A DNA stretch of 64,000 bases from Isoetes taiwanensis (Eukaryota; Streptophyta; Lycopodiopsida; Isoetales; Isoetaceae), in contig JAJEKV010000078.1 of the NCBI GenBank assembly GCA_021234155.1, positions 5,270,370 to 5,334,369 on the forward strand, given 5' to 3'. The notes beneath the pieces are model-generated. The model ran no database searches and was not told where the DNA came from. It saw only the letters and a list, made by a program, of their open reading frames with translations. Position 1 is the first letter of the stretch; each line of letters starts with the position of its first letter. The translations under genes were made by a program, and so were the position numbers. Positions 22,092 through 34,982 of the stretch are shown piece after piece.

Positions 22092-23790
22092 AAAAAAAAC
22101 TTTTACATCTACTCTGGACCTTTATGGGGACCATCCTAGACGTTTAACATTAAAGATCTAAAGACCTCTCATGTTACAATTTGCAACCTCATACACATAC
22201 AGGTGCCCTATGTCTATGAGCAAAGATCTGGTCACAAACATGTTCCATAAACAGAATATATTCCATAAAATAATTCATACTATCAATCTTGTGGTTTTAC
22301 ATTTTATATATCCAACTTCAATAATTCATTACTGTCTATTGCTGGCTATATTTGTATGACAGTACTACTTTTAATTTTTACATGAATAATACTGCAATAA
22401 AAGCTAAAATTCCAAACCGTCCACTGTGTAGAATACAGTCTGTGCACCATATTTGTTTTTTGAAAAAGTATCATCCAGAAATTTTGCTTATACACCAATT
22501 GGAAGTAAACATTGCAGGGAGCAGAAATTCCTGTTACCTGCACCACAACGAACAAAAAACAAGCGTTAATACGGTTGCTTATGAACATGGTAGCAGGTGT
22601 CATAAGAATTTCTGGGTTTATAGCCCTTCACCCTGCTTGTAAACCACAAACAGTTATAAAGGCATGAATACAGCAATTAACAATCCTAGGCCATGCTCCT
22701 AAGGTCTAGAATGCTAAGATTACAACATCTTTTATGCTGCTCCATTTGCTAGCTGCAATAAGTGGATATACCATAAGTAGCTCTGCAATAAGTGTATAAT
22801 CATGGCAGATTTGGCAATAATTTTATCATGCTAGATCTACTATAAGCCTAAGCCTACACATTAATAAGTAGATCTGCATCAATTTAAGGCTTCTTTAGAT
22901 CTGTGACTCCAGGATAGGTAAACCATTATTATCTCAGATCTAGCTATTCTATAAATAGATCAATCATCTTCCTGTAATTATAATACTTAATCTGATCTCA
23001 AACCTGAGTAGTTTAAGCAGGATTAATGGATTGTTGATCAGCTACCATAGTGGCTTCTCTTTTGCTCATTGCCGTAATTTGTTGCTTGCTTTGCTCAGCA
23101 TTCTCCATATTAATTGTCGCCATCAGTATACATGTCTGAGTTTTCTGCAGATTAGGCCCATTCGATTGCTATACCAAATACTGAGGCCCAAGCTTCTTGC
23201 CATAGCTAAAAACGTTTTAATCCAGGAGCCAAATATCCTTATATATACACAGCGACATTAGGGTATGGGCTAAGTTCGGGCCCTTACCCTACCGGGTTCT
23301 TCCACTTGATATTTTGCCCAAATTTCCATGTCCAAATGTCCACGCTTCCCTTCTGAGTCACTTCTGAGTCAGATATTTTTATTCGATTTCATAGTATTAG
23401 GATCCTTGAATATTTCCCATCTATTCAATAAAAAACCATCCATTAAAGGCACATGCAATCCGTTAAAGAGGCCCATGCATTGAAAAGGTGCATGTGCTTT
23501 AGAACTTTTACTTTTATACATTTTCTGTGTTAATATCTGACATTTATCAAATCAAAGCATTTACGTGAAGCCATATGGGATGCTTACACCATATAATATC
23601 CTTTCCTAATGCCATACTCAAGTACTTCATATGAAAAAATTACCATATGCCCAATTATTCACTTGGATTCCCTGCCAATCCACATAGTGTTTCTGCAAAC
23701 TTGTCAGTGTCAAAGGATTACATATCCCCCAACTTCCATGCATATAAAAAAATTACATGTCCCGTGATAATTAATAAAAAAAAAAAAAAA
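22092..23790. repeat. 1.7-kb direct repeat, copy A
   Basis: From an A-run before cttttacatctac to an A-run after gataattaat, this segment is nearly identical to 24640-26340 in the same orientation. Differences include small indels: copy A lacks ctctttccataaacaa near 23570, and it differs around 22510 and 23280. Both copies start and stop at A-tracts. There is no long ORF, no TG...CA terminus and no primer-binding site at the inner edges, so a pair of LTRs is not supported. Confidence 0.85.
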
Positions 23791-23984
23791 AAAAACCCTG
23801 CCACCTACCGTAGTCCAGGGGCCTCAGCTATTTTATTTCAAAATGACAACAAGGAGAGTAGGGCCTTGTTGCCACCAAGGCCCTACCCTTCCTATGCTAC
23901 ATTGCTCAAATTGATGAACCATATGTATTGATTTGTGAAATCAATGTCTTAAGAACACTTACCATATCACTGAAGTTATAGAGT

Positions 23985-24220
23985 ATGCCAGGATAATTCT
24001 CCTTTTGTAAAGAGCCAAGTACATGCCTGCATATGCTCCTTTTGTAAAGAGCCAAGTACATGCCTGCATATGCTTAAAACAGTAGTCAATACACGAAAGC
24101 TTAAGATTTCAAAAAATAGGTTCATAGAACCAAGCCCAAATGGGAATTTTCTTGGTAGTCAATTTTCTATATGTAGGTTCAGAGAACCAAACCCAAATGG
24201 GAATTTTTTAAGGTAGTATC
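23985..24220. repeat. Two short tandem duplications
   Basis: A ~37-bp unit containing aagagccaagtacatgcctg is present twice (about 24005-24075). A ~55-bp unit containing gaaccaaacccaaatgggaa is present twice (about 24120-24215). Both lie in the spacer between the 1.7-kb repeats. Confidence 0.75.
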
Positions 24221-24639
24221 AGTTTTTTCATACTTTTTCCTGCCTAGACATTGGGTAAACTGATACCATCGACCTCAATGTTGGCGTATCCGTCATATAA
24301 CAGACTATTATTGGCTTTGAATTCAGACTTACTTAAATTCAACAACAAAATGAAGTGTCATACATGTGCTTTCTTCCACAGATATGTTTTGATTTCATTC
24401 CCCCCTTGGTAATGGAGTATTTATCCATGCTCAGCTTTATGCAATCATTGTACTTGAGCAGCCTGATCTTTTTGATCCATTGGCTGTTCCTATCCTGCAT
24501 ATTTTTCAGATATTTTCCAGATACTGCTTTGTACTTCCCTGTTTTATAATCATAAATCAAACAAGAATAAGATTATACACCTGAAATCTTATGACCAGAA
24601 TCAATGTCATTGGTAGAACCAATGAGTTGGGAACAAATA

Positions 24640-26340
24640 AAAAAACCTTTTACATCTACGCTGGACCTTTATGGGACCATCCTAGACGTTTAACATTAAA
24701 GATCTAAAGACCTCTCATGTTACAATTTGCAACCTCATACACATACAGGTGCCCTATGTCTATGAGCAAAGATCTGGTCACAAACATGTTCCATAAACAG
24801 AATATATTCCATAAAATAATTCATACTATCAATCTTGTGGTTTTACATTTTATATATCCAACTTCAATAATTCATTACTGTCTATTGCTGGCTATATTTG
24901 TATGATAGTACTACTTTTAATTTTTACATGAATAATACTGCAATAAAAGCTAAAATTCCAAACCGTCCACTGTGTAGAATACAGTCTGTGCACCATATTT
25001 GTTTTTTGAAAAAGTATCATCCAGAAATTTTGCTTATACACCAATTGGAAGTAAACATTGCGGGAGCGTAAATTCCTCAACGCACACAACAACGAACAAA
25101 AACAAGCGCAATACGGTTGCTTATGAACATGGTAGCAGTGTCATAAGAATTTCTGGGTTTATAGCCCTTCACCCTGCTTGTAAACCACAAACAGTTATAA
25201 AGGCATGAATACAGCAATTAACAATCCTAGGCCATGCTCCTAAGGTCTAGAATGCTAAGATTACAACATCTTTTATGCTGCTCCATTTGCTAGCTGCAAT
25301 AAGTGGATATACCATAAGTAGCTCTGCAATAAGTGTATAATCATGGCAGATTTGGCAATAATTTTATCATGCTAGATCTACTATAAGCCTAAGCCTACAC
25401 ATTAATAAGTAGATCTGCATCAATTTAAGGCTTCTTTAGATCTGTGACTCCAGGATAGGTAAACCATTATTATCTCAGATCTAGCTATTCTATAAATAGA
25501 TCAATCATCTTCCTGTAATTATAATACTTAATCTGATCTCAAACCTGAGTAGTTTAAGCAGGATTAATGGATTGTTGATCAGCTACCATAGTGGCTTCTC
25601 TTTTGCTCATTGCCGTAATTTGTTGCTTGCTTTGCTCAGCATTCTCCATATTAATTGTCGCCATCAGTATGCATGTCTGAGTTTTCTGCAGATTAGGCCC
25701 ATTCGATTGCTATACCAAATACTGAGGCCCAAGCTTCTTGCCATAGCTAAAAACGTTTTAATCCAGGAGCCAAATATCCTTATATATACACAGCGACATT
25801 AGGGTATGGGCTAAGTTCAGTCCTTACCCGGCTTGATATTTTGCCCAGCCTCCATGTCCAGCCAGGTCACGCTTCCCTTCTGAGTCACTTCTGAGTCAGA
25901 TATTTTTATTCGATTTCATAGTATTAGGATCCTTGAATATTTCCCATCTATTCAATAAAAAACCATCCATTAAAGGCACATGCAATCCGTTAAAGAGACC
26001 CATGCATTGAAAAGGTGCATGTGCTTTAGAACTTTTACTTTTATACATTTTCTGTGTTAATATCTACCTTACTAGACATTTATCAAATCAAAGCATTTAC
26101 GTGACTCTTTCCATAAACAAAGCCATATGGGATGCTTACACCATATAATATCTTTCCTAATGCCATACTCAAGTACTTCATATGAAAAAATTACCATATG
26201 CCCAATTATTCACTTGGATTCCCTGCCAATCCACATAGTGTTTCTGCAAACTTGTCAGTGTCAAAGGATTACATATCCCCCAACTTCCATGCATATAAAA
26301 AAATTACATGTCCCGTGATAATTAATAAAAAAAAAAAAAA
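24640..26340. repeat. 1.7-kb direct repeat, copy B
   Basis: Second copy of the unit described at 22092-23790, about 2.55 kb downstream. Its right A-run is followed by a CA microsatellite (26341-26366), while the right side of copy A continues into unrelated sequence. The arrangement is A-spacer-A, not a full tandem duplication. Two insertions of one poly(A)-ended retrotransposed sequence would fit, as would a decayed LTR-like element. Confidence 0.85.
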
Positions 26341-26366
26341 CACACTCACACACACACACACACACA
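26341..26366. repeat. CA microsatellite
   Basis: Run of about a dozen CA dinucleotides with one interruption, directly following the poly(A) at the end of repeat copy B. Confidence 0.9.
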
Positions 26367-26807
26367 AAAAGCCAAATCTAAAAAACAACAATCACCTAAC
26401 CCAACCTTTACCCAAAATCTTACAAACATCTACAGCAAACCTTCTTAGGGGCATTTTGGTAAATTTAATACATATTATGGAATTTTGATAATTTTGAAAC
26501 CTTGTAAGAGGCATTCCCTTGGGAGATAGGTCGATAGGTGTGTTGATGGTATGTTTTGTTTTATGCCGTTGGATGTGCTGTTTGACGGTCGAGATTGGAT
26601 TGTGGAGCCGCATTAGTTAGCGTGAGTCCACTGCCGTCCATCTGGCATCGTTAGGGTGCAATTCGATTGTGTCGTAGTAAGGTTTCTGCAAAATCCTGCA
26701 ATGAATTGTCATTCATTTAGAGGAGTGGATTCACCGACGCAGATTTTTTTTTTTCCAGCTCCCAAATGCAAAAAAAATTACCCCCAAAATACAGCCCCTA
26801 CATAAGG

Positions 26808-26990
26808 CAGATGGGTCCTTGAAAAGTCCTGGACTTCCTCCTCGGCCAAATGAAAACAAACAGTTCATGATAAACAGGAAATAAATGGGAATGGTAGACA
26901 GATGGGTCCTTGAAAAGTCCTGGACTTCCTCCTCAGCCAAATGAAAACAAACAGTTCATGATAAACATGAAATAAATGGGAATGGTAGAC
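26808..26990. repeat. Tandem duplication, 91-bp unit, two copies
   Basis: Two almost identical copies of the unit with cagatgggtccttgaaaag and ataaatgggaatggtagac (starts about 26808 and 26899). The ORF crossing it on the minus strand is a repeat artefact. Confidence 0.9.
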
Positions 26991-27373
26991 GCAAGTTTTT
27001 TTGGGATGTGCAAAACAACCCTAATGTTCTTCAGAAGCATAGTTTTTTATTTTTATTTTTATTATTTATTAACATGTGTTTCTTGAATGTGAACTCTCAC
27101 ATAGGAGACATACGAGATTTCTTTCTTGTAGATATCACATGGAAAATATGAGAGATTTTCTCATTCATTAAGATATCATATATGTGATATAGAATTTAAT
27201 CAATAAACTTTCCCGTTTTTTGTTTCGTATTTGGATTGTGATGGTGGGGAGTAAGATTTTGCTTGTGTATAGTATGGGAATCCGTATATTTTAGGCGCTT
27301 TGAGGAGCTTGTTGGCAGTTAGATGTCCAATTTGTAATTTCGATCTGGTTGCAAGCACCAACAAGCTCCAAAC

Positions 27374-27545
27374 CATGGCAGCCATGGCGAAATTGTCATT
27401 TCCAAAGACTTGGCGGCGGAGCAGCAGTGGGGCAGCCATGGTTTCTAGGCCCGCCACCGCAGCCGATCTCCGCCTCACTGGAGTGGCAATGGATCTGCCT
27501 CGGCGCTGGAGTGGCGCTGATCTGCCTCGCCGCTGCGGCAAATAA
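27374..27545 (+). CDS. Small Arg/Ser/Ala-rich ORF, doubtful
   Basis: A 56-codon ORF beginning MAAMAKLSFPKTWRRSSSG in a GC-richer island (27350-27560) within AT-rich DNA. The N-terminus has the composition of a plastid or mitochondrial transit peptide (Ser, Arg, Ala, few acids). It stops early and no mature-protein domain follows, so it could be a first exon whose partner is lost, or chance. A second overlapping frame is also open, which lowers confidence. Confidence 0.25.
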
Positions 27546-28339
27546 GTGGAAACCTGTCTCCGCGGGCAAAGATCGATTTGGGTTTCTTATCCGGATTTGG
27601 GGTTTCTTTTCCGGATTTGGGATTTCTTAGCTCGAGCAACAAGCAGAAAGCGCAGCAAATGATTCCTTGACCTTCATCCTCTGCAAATCCTTGCACTGGG
27701 TTTTCTTAGTTCCTTCTTGGGAGCTTTGCTCCGCCCGTGAGCCCCTCGAGTGCAAGCGAAGAATCGCGCATATGCCGACCGATTCTCGAGAGGCTCATAG
27801 CCTTGGAAGCCCGAACAAGGGCAGGGAGAAAACATGTTCGTGGAGGTGAGGTTTGATGAAGGTTTTTGCTGGGTCCGGCAATCTGGCGAGCACCAATAGT
27901 TTTCAAGTGGTTTTTTTATTCGGCGATGCGTTGGTTTCACACCATTGATAGTGGCATGCTTTTTTCCGCTGAAAATCCTAATGGCCATTGATCTGGCACA
28001 ATGCTGGGAATATTCTCCATATCAACGGTGGGGAATAAAACTTGAGTGTGACGCCATAAACCCCGTAAAAAACAAATGTCATAATGGAAGATGGATATAG
28101 GGGTTAAACTTTTAGTTGGCCTTGTCTTCAAAATAGCATTTAAAATTCGTGTTCTACATATACATCATTATGGGATGTTTTCATTTTTTAATTGAGGCCG
28201 TCGATGGGAGGAATATTCCTCCTTTTATGCCAAATCAAGGGCCCTCTGTTTTTTTCAGGCCGCGACCCATACAAATTTCAAAGGTGCAGAATTCAAATAC
28301 TTTACCACTGGCGTTAACCCACAGAAAGAAAAAAGAGAA

Positions 28340-28480
28340 AAAAAAGCAATAACCAATGGTGAGAATCAGGTCTTTGCGAAACCAGGCTGCTGCCGGGCTG
28401 CTGAATCCTCTTCCTCCAAACAAACCAGGGTTGGAGGATTCGAACCTCCAGGCCAAGGCGCCGGCCTCACCAGACCCCTT
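28340..28480 (-). repeat. tRNA-derived SINE-like candidate
   Basis: On the minus strand an exact RNA polymerase III B-box, GGTTCGAATCC (28436-28446), lies ~20 bp after a weak A-box-like TGGTGAGGCCGG (28461-28472). The sequence then continues for ~80 bp to a T/C-rich tail. The rest does not fold as a tRNA. This is the architecture of a plant SINE head. Only one copy is seen in the window. Confidence 0.35.
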
Positions 28481-28574
28481 CCAATTACATCTAACTACTG
28501 CCATCATCCAAGAAAGAAAGCAACAAAACAAGAACGTAGCATTTCTTCTTTTAAATTCTGTGGCTTAAGAATCC

Positions 28575-28990
28575 GTGCCACCAATCTACAGAAGAAATCC
28601 CACCAATCTACAGAAGAAACCATGCCCTGCAAAAACAAAAGCATGCAAAAAGACGCCCTGCAAAAACAGAAGAAGCCAAGCCCTGCAAAAACAAAAGCAT
28701 GCAGGTTGTTCGAGGCATGGTAGGAACCCCTGTTTCAAACAGTTTCAGGCATTTCCTGCCTCTTGTACAAGGACGACCGCCATTTGCTGCAAATCACTGG
28801 AGCGCTTCACAGGAAAGAACAGGAAAAGCAGGCTCGAAAACACGGCTCCGGCTCTTCTCGGAATAACCACGGATTACCTCCACTTCGTGGATCCAGTTTC
28901 AGGCATTTGCTGCGAATCACTAAGTTGGAGCCCCAGCTTGTTTCTCTTCAAAAACCTGATGTCCCGCATTTTCTGATACCAAACTAAACG
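28575..28990. repeat. Short repeats around CCCTGCAAAAACA
   Basis: The unit ccctgcaaaaacaaaagcat recurs three times at 28623-28705, caatctacagaagaaa twice at 28581-28615, and gtttcaggcatttnctgc twice (about 28740 and 28898). The ORFs here are translations of these repeats. The stretch 28991-29660 that follows is spacer without a recognised gene. Confidence 0.55.
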
Positions 28991-29659
28991 GCCCTCTGCC
29001 CCAAGCAAACAATCAGAAGAAAATAACCTGTCTCACCATCGCTGGGATCCGCTGCCGCCCTCTCCGCCTAAATGTCCTCTGCCAAAAAAAGAAGGGAGCG
29101 TCCCTTCTTATCCACGCCCTAAAAAAACGCCTCCAATTTTTTTAAAACTATTGAGCTCACTTAAAAAAATAGCACAAAACACATCACCCAAATAGAAACT
29201 TGACCCCCGCAACAAATAAGCAGCTCTCACCTGCACAAACATACCATTTTGAATACAATACAATACCAGAATCTTAGTCCCCACCATTGCCAGAATACCC
29301 TCCCCAAATACCAAACGAATTGGGCAAACATAATGGGTTGTGGGCCATTTATGGAATGCCAAAAATAAAGCGAAGCTTATATGCAGCAAAAAGCTCTTAG
29401 GGTTCGCAACCGTAAAAGTTGTATTGAGAGCATGGCATTTGATCTGTAGATAGATTTGCGCCCTTCCAATAGTTTGGCCTATCTTTGGCAAAAAGTAGAT
29501 GGCTATTTCCTTGGCACAAGAGGAGCCGTCATATTTGCTTTGCCGTTAACAGGTTTCAAAGCAAGACTATGAAATTTCGGAGGTCTTTTGCAGCTCCTTC
29601 TGCCTCAAAGATCTGTTCTACATCCTGAAAACATGTTGTTTGATGCTCTAAGCTGTTTT

Positions 29660-30571
29660 GAGCTTCAAGCTGGAGCCGTTTTTGCATGCTTTCACAATCT
29701 GAATATATTTTTCGCAAGCTGATCCCATGGCTTGAATGTAGACATGGAAAGATTTTGCCTTATGATTTGAAGTTCCTGGTCCCAGTTTTTCAAGCAGAGC
29801 AGTCCTGGGATATTCATATATTGATCATGGATGACAAGAAAAGCGTTATATCTAATAAGATGGCATTTACTAGAGTGCAAATGATGTGCCCATTGCCTGC
29901 CAGGATAAGCGCCAGTTTGAGTACAAGGCTAATTCTAAGCAAGACAAATTTCAGGTGACTGGTCCTGCTCAGTTTATTATTTTGTCTTAACCAGTGGAAT
30001 ATTGCAGAAAATTTACAAGCTGCAGTTTCGTTATTGTTAGTTTAAATATTGTAGTATGGCATGTGATTCACCATTTTGCAAGGTTATGATAGATATTACG
30101 GCTTGCAAAAGCAGGAAGTTTAAACGTGAAGCTGAGCCTAACAAACTAAGTTTGATTGGTTGTATAATGATTCTTCTGACTAAAAGTCCAGGAAGAATTT
30201 ACTGAATTTGCTCTTTTATTTTTTCATTCCAATCATTTGCTTTACATTACCGAAGGGCAAGAGGCTACATTGGGTGAAGGGCGAAGAGCCGAGAATACCC
30301 AATGTACCTTTTGGCCCTGGCATCATTACCATATTCATGCTAATGTTTGCTTGTTTGGCTGCAAGTACGGATATTCTCCTCTTAATGTGGTACTCTTGTT
30401 TTAGGTAAAGTTGTTTGCATGGATGATGGAATCGAGCTGCCAAGTTCAAGGCAGAAGAATAATGAAGAATAATGATGTTTGCTACACATCATTTGCGCAC
30501 AACAATTTCAAGAGTTTGTGCGACAAGTTGAAATCCTTAGGCTCTCATGAAGGTTTATCCGATAAAATGTA
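29660..30571 (+). pseudogene. Unidentified exon-like segments
   Basis: Three protein-like segments on one strand: about 29905-29957 (DKRQFEYKANSKQDKFQ, ending at a donor-like aggtga), about 30250-30330 (PKGKRLHWVKGEEPRIPNV followed by PFGPG), and 30410-30571 (VKLFAWMMESSCQVQGRR, NNFKSLCDKLKSLGSHEG, then stop). The second follows a pyrimidine-rich stretch as an exon would. They could belong to one gene, but I do not recognise it, and stops in the first segment suggest decay. Confidence 0.25.
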
Positions 30572-32436
30572 AGGTGTTATGCTAGATAATATTTTCTCGT
30601 TGTTGTAAGCAAGAAGCTTAATTTATTCTATTATCTCATCCGCATAAGTTAATGCATGAGCAATGATCTTGAAACTTGGATATCCGAATTTGGTGGCTTT
30701 TTGCCATGGCTTATGTATGACGTCTAGAATGATAAGCTGTACATTCTGATATATTACTTAATTGAAGAAAGTGCTTAGCTTTGAAATTTTTAAGTGCTAA
30801 AATATGCACATGATCAGATATGCTAACCATGGAGGATACAGAAAATGATCATGTAAGTAGTAATGCTGAAATGATTAGTTCTAAGTGGTATAGTTGTACA
30901 ACTGAACTAAAGTATGAACATGTTTTATTAAAGGATCACGGAGAAATATGCCATCTTGGATTAGCTCGCTCCATGTATGGGATGATAAAGCTACTGAGGG
31001 ATTGACTGAGGTAGTTGGAGTTGCTAGTAAGGCTGTTGTCTAGGCTAGTTATGTCCGGTTTTTTTTTTTTTTTTTTTTTTTAGCAGGGTTGCCTAACCTC
31101 CCCTGCCCGATTTCCTGCGTTCCTAGCTATGCCACGTGTCATGCCACATAGGCCAAATTGATTCTATGCCGTTAGATCCGTCTATTTTCGCATCTACGGT
31201 TAGCAAAATTAGAAAGTAAAGAAAATTCCGTCTTCAGGAGACGCGACGGCCATATCCAACCAACCTCGGCCATATCCGTTATCCAACCTCGGCTTCTTCT
31301 TCCCTTTTGCATGGTTACGGCAAGGCCTACAGTTTTTTTTGTAGCATACTAGTTCAACGTGATACAGAAGCCCCGATTTTTTCCCTTGTGTGTTTTTTTT
31401 TCAAACTCAATGGGCTGCTGATGTCGTGAAGCTGGAGCTCCAGTACATTTTTGGCTCCACAAAGTAGATTGATTAATTGGTAAATTGCCCTCCCTTTTGT
31501 TTCAGATGTCAGATCAGAAGATACATGTAAAGCTAAGGAAACCATGGCATTTATGATGATCGGCATGCAGGCATGCAGTACCCTTCTTCTGGGCTCAAGT
31601 AAGCTTTAAGTATTTTGCGTTTGATTTACAATTTCCCTAATTTTGCCAGAATATAACTGTTAGATTATCGAAGCTGAGGTCTAGTAGAGAAAGAGATGTT
31701 ATGGAACCTAATTTAGGTGGAACATTAGCTGTTGCTTTCTAATCTCAACCTCCATTGACCTTTAGATATGCAGTCTGATTTCATCATTTTAATTTGAATG
31801 TGCTTTTGAGAGGGTCTCAATTATGGGCCAGGACGTTCCTGCAGAAGAAGACATTCTGCCAGAAGTAAAGTGTGGAGTGCAAATATATTAGGTCCCATTT
31901 GATCAGGAATGCAGATTTGATAAGGAATCCGGAGATGATTCTCCTTTCCCATCACCATGGTGACACTTACAGCTATCACATTTAGTACCATCATTACTTG
32001 GATGAACATGTTTTTCCAAATGGCAATGTTCTGATGCATTGAGGTGCGGATCTGTAGTGTGAATGCAAGTGCTACTCGAAGCAATATCAATGGAAGCAAT
32101 GGGTATAATAGCAAGGTTAAGATGGATTGAACAAGAAATTATGGGACTTCTGCAAGAGTGAGAATAGATGCAAGGCGTGGCATGGTTGATGTAGAGCACA
32201 ATCATTCTGTAAGACGTGAACTTACATGAAGAGTAGCAAGAAGCCTAACACTTCATATAAAGATGACTCTACGAACTTCTGGCAGTGATTCGTAGAGGTT
32301 CAGAACAAAGAGAGATATGTAGGGAAGTTGCACTTGGCATTTGAGATTCTTGACGTGGAATAGGGTTCATGTCAGAGTAAATCGTCCGTCTATGATAAAC
32401 GAATTACTAATATGAAGGTAAAAAAGAACTACAAGG
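30572..32436. other. Intergenic, no gene recognised
   Basis: AT-rich with a T23 run at about 31059-31081. After this run a CG-richer stretch (31085-31330) may be the body of an insert. Frames at 31821-32205 on the minus strand have no recognisable features. Part may be intron or flank of the DUF819 pseudogene to the right. Confidence 0.4.
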
Positions 32437-33712
32437 GGGAATGCATTAAGTGGAGCCCTTGTAAGCACAATTGTTGGGTTGGCTGCGAGTAACCTTGGAT
32501 TAATACCATCCGAGGCTCATGTCTATGGCATAGTGAACAGTTACCTACTTCCTTTAGCCGTGCCACTGCTGCTGTATACTACAGATATGAAATGGGTCTT
32601 GACATCAACCGAAAAGCTTTTGGTTGCTTTTTTGGTTGGATCTCATAAGTTGTCCATGTAGACATTTATCTTCGTTTATGCATCTTTTTGTTTCTTAGAA
32701 GGCAATGCATTCTCACCACTAGGTGAATTTCCTAGGATTACTTTAGTGCATACTTCATGACATATACGTTTTTATAATGTTCATAATCCATGGTAGATAG
32801 GTAGATATCTATGTAGATAGGAAGGTCTCAGTAGTCATTTTTTTACTGAACCAAGCAGAGTCAAATTGATATCCAATTCTAGCAGGAATATCAATTTAAG
32901 TTGTAATATAAGTTAGTAATGCCAATATTATTGGAGAACTGCTGTGTTTCAGATTCAGTTTTTGGTTTTATCTTTTCTGGTCTTCTTGCACTTTTAATGG
33001 CTACTTTTTCGAATAGTTGCAACTATTGTGGATACCATAGTGGCAATGGTTGTAGTACCTCTTCTCTCCCTTGGCTCAGACGATTGGAAAATCGCTGCTG
33101 CAGTTATGAGGCGCCACATTGATGGAGGTGAGATCCAACTTACAATTTACAGGAAAAGTTGTTTCAGAATATGTGCTCTTTATTTACATTCAGGCTAGAG
33201 GGATGGTGCATGCAGTTGACAAATATAGCATTTTCTATTTTAAGAATTCTGTTTTATGCCAGTAGATTGCATCTTTTAGGATTAGCAAATGTTTGCATCT
33301 GGTGGATGGGCATGGACATTATCAATTGCTTTCCTCTTTGACCCCATTTTAAAAGTGCTAGCTAGTTAAAAGGGCCACTGCAGTAGTCTTTTATTGTTTA
33401 TTGCAGTGCTCGATAGATGCGTGCAAGGTCCAAACATAAAATTCAGAGTAAATATTTAAGCAGCAATTCTTTTGTCACCTTGAGCACATGAGGTTTGAAA
33501 TGCGTCAATATTACTCCTTACTGGTTCTTGATGGTATGGTTTCGACTGTAAATGATATTGCAGTTTCTGAGGTGTTTGGAGTTTAATCATCAGTAATAGC
33601 ATCGGGCCTTGCTGTAAACAACCTGATTTGTGCCATATAATTTATCACTCCCTTTGCCTTAGCTTCTTCTATTCCTTCGGAACACATGCTGCATATTTCA
33701 GGTGAATATATT
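32437..33712 (+). pseudogene. DUF819 membrane protein pseudogene, three exons
   Basis: Exon a (32437-32658) reads LSGALVSTIVGLAASNLGLI, PSEAHVYG, LLPLAVPLLL and LLVAFLVGS. Exon b (33017-33126) reads ATIVDTIVAMVVVPLLSLGS, DDWKIAAAVMRRHIDG and ends at a GTGAGA donor. Exon c (about 33531-33712) reads DIAVSEVFGV, stop, SSVIASGLAVNNLICAI, stop, then FALASSIPSE. These follow in order the middle of plant DUF819 integral membrane proteins (YjcL-like). Two in-frame stops, a missing donor after exon a and the absence of the C-terminal exons show it is dead. The family's function is not established. Confidence 0.8.
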
Positions 33713-34982
33713 TGAAAATTATTGTGCATTTTTACTAGAACTTTGCTAATACCCTATGATAAGCATAAAAAATGCACAGATTATGAGTTACAAAGTGTAA
33801 ATGATGGTGTCCATCTCCGTTCTGAGGGAAACATAAGAAAGTAACATAATTCAAAGCCAATAAAATATGATTTAATCTCCTATTCGTGAAATTTTAGTTC
33901 TATGCAGACGCTTATCGGTCAGAGTAAATTCAGGCTCATAGGAACTACTTGTAGGAGCACTATGTATGCCTTTTTGGGGTTGTGAGAATTCTCTAGAAAT
34001 TATTGACAGTGAGGTTTTACCACTGCAGGAGAACCAGATAAACATGTCCTCTTGCGTGGAGTAAGATGGCTCCATATATCACGGGAACTGACATTCATTG
34101 TTTGCACAGACTTAAATGATGGTTTTATTTTATGCAAGCTTTTAGTACTTCTTTATGGTTCACGAAGTGATAATGTTCTTGGCAGTATGTTATGCAGAAG
34201 ATTCTAAAGCACATGTGAAACAACATTCTCTCGCAACGTAGTTTCTTGGACAGTCATATTCATAGGATAGCCTTCGTGTGGAAGTATGCAAACACCCTGC
34301 CCTGATACAGCGTGGAAGTCTCATAGAAACAAAGGTTGTGTTTGAAGAAATACATATGAAAATTGTCATGACTTGGAATGACTTGGAATGCTACGATTGT
34401 CTCTTATGCCCAACACGACAAATTAAACAACCCTCTATGTTGTTCTACAACTACATGAATTAAAGCTGGATAACATTGGTTTATTAGCATTCTTTAGGTA
34501 TGCGCCAGTGGTATGGCAGTAGATGAAGGTAAGCAAATATATCGATCTATTGTTAGCATTGGTCTAGAATGGAACGCCATTATTAGAACAATTGTATTGA
34601 ATATGTATTACTGCAAATGCCTTCAATCTAATCTTTCCTTGTGCAAAATGGTTGTCTCAAATTTTTCACATAAGTCTGCAGCATTGACATCTAATGAAGT
34701 CGTTTTGAATTACCACGAAAAAAAAACCAACGCGAACATGTCTGCCTAGCCTTCTTCCCAACCCTGCAATTCTGCTAGTTTTTTTTTTTTTTTTTTTTTT
34801 TTTAATTTCTCCTTAGTTTCGTGGACATTAAAAGTTTCTTCCTTCCTTCCTTAGTTTTAGAGAATACTGGAGTTCAGGTTCCACTTAACATACCTTAGCT
34901 TTATTCCTCAATGAAGCAATGCTTAGGCATCTAAGGCCCATGTAAAGAAGGAAAATGGATGCTACCAGCTTGGTTTCTCTAG
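33713..34982. other. Intergenic, no gene seen
   Basis: AT-rich sequence with a T25 run at about 34769-34793. No continuation of DUF819 and no upstream kinesin exon recognised, although 34983 begins with a splice acceptor. Confidence 0.45.

Noticed and set aside
22171-22642. ORFs repeated identically at 24717-25208
   Set aside because: They lie in the 1.7-kb direct repeat and differ by frameshifts between copies, so they are not under coding constraint.
22092-26340. LTR retrotransposon made of the two 1.7-kb repeats
   Set aside because: No TG...CA ends, no primer-binding site or polypurine tract at the inner edges, and only ~850 bp of non-coding spacer between them.
21371-26520. Large DNA transposon bounded by ttaccaaaatgcc motifs at ~21410 and (inverted) ~26450
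   Set aside because: The similarity is short and AT-rich, and no target duplication or consistent termini could be found.
31821-32205. Two minus-strand ORFs of ~100 codons before the DUF819 pseudogene
   Set aside because: No domain, overlapping frames, opposite to the recognisable gene; likely shadows.
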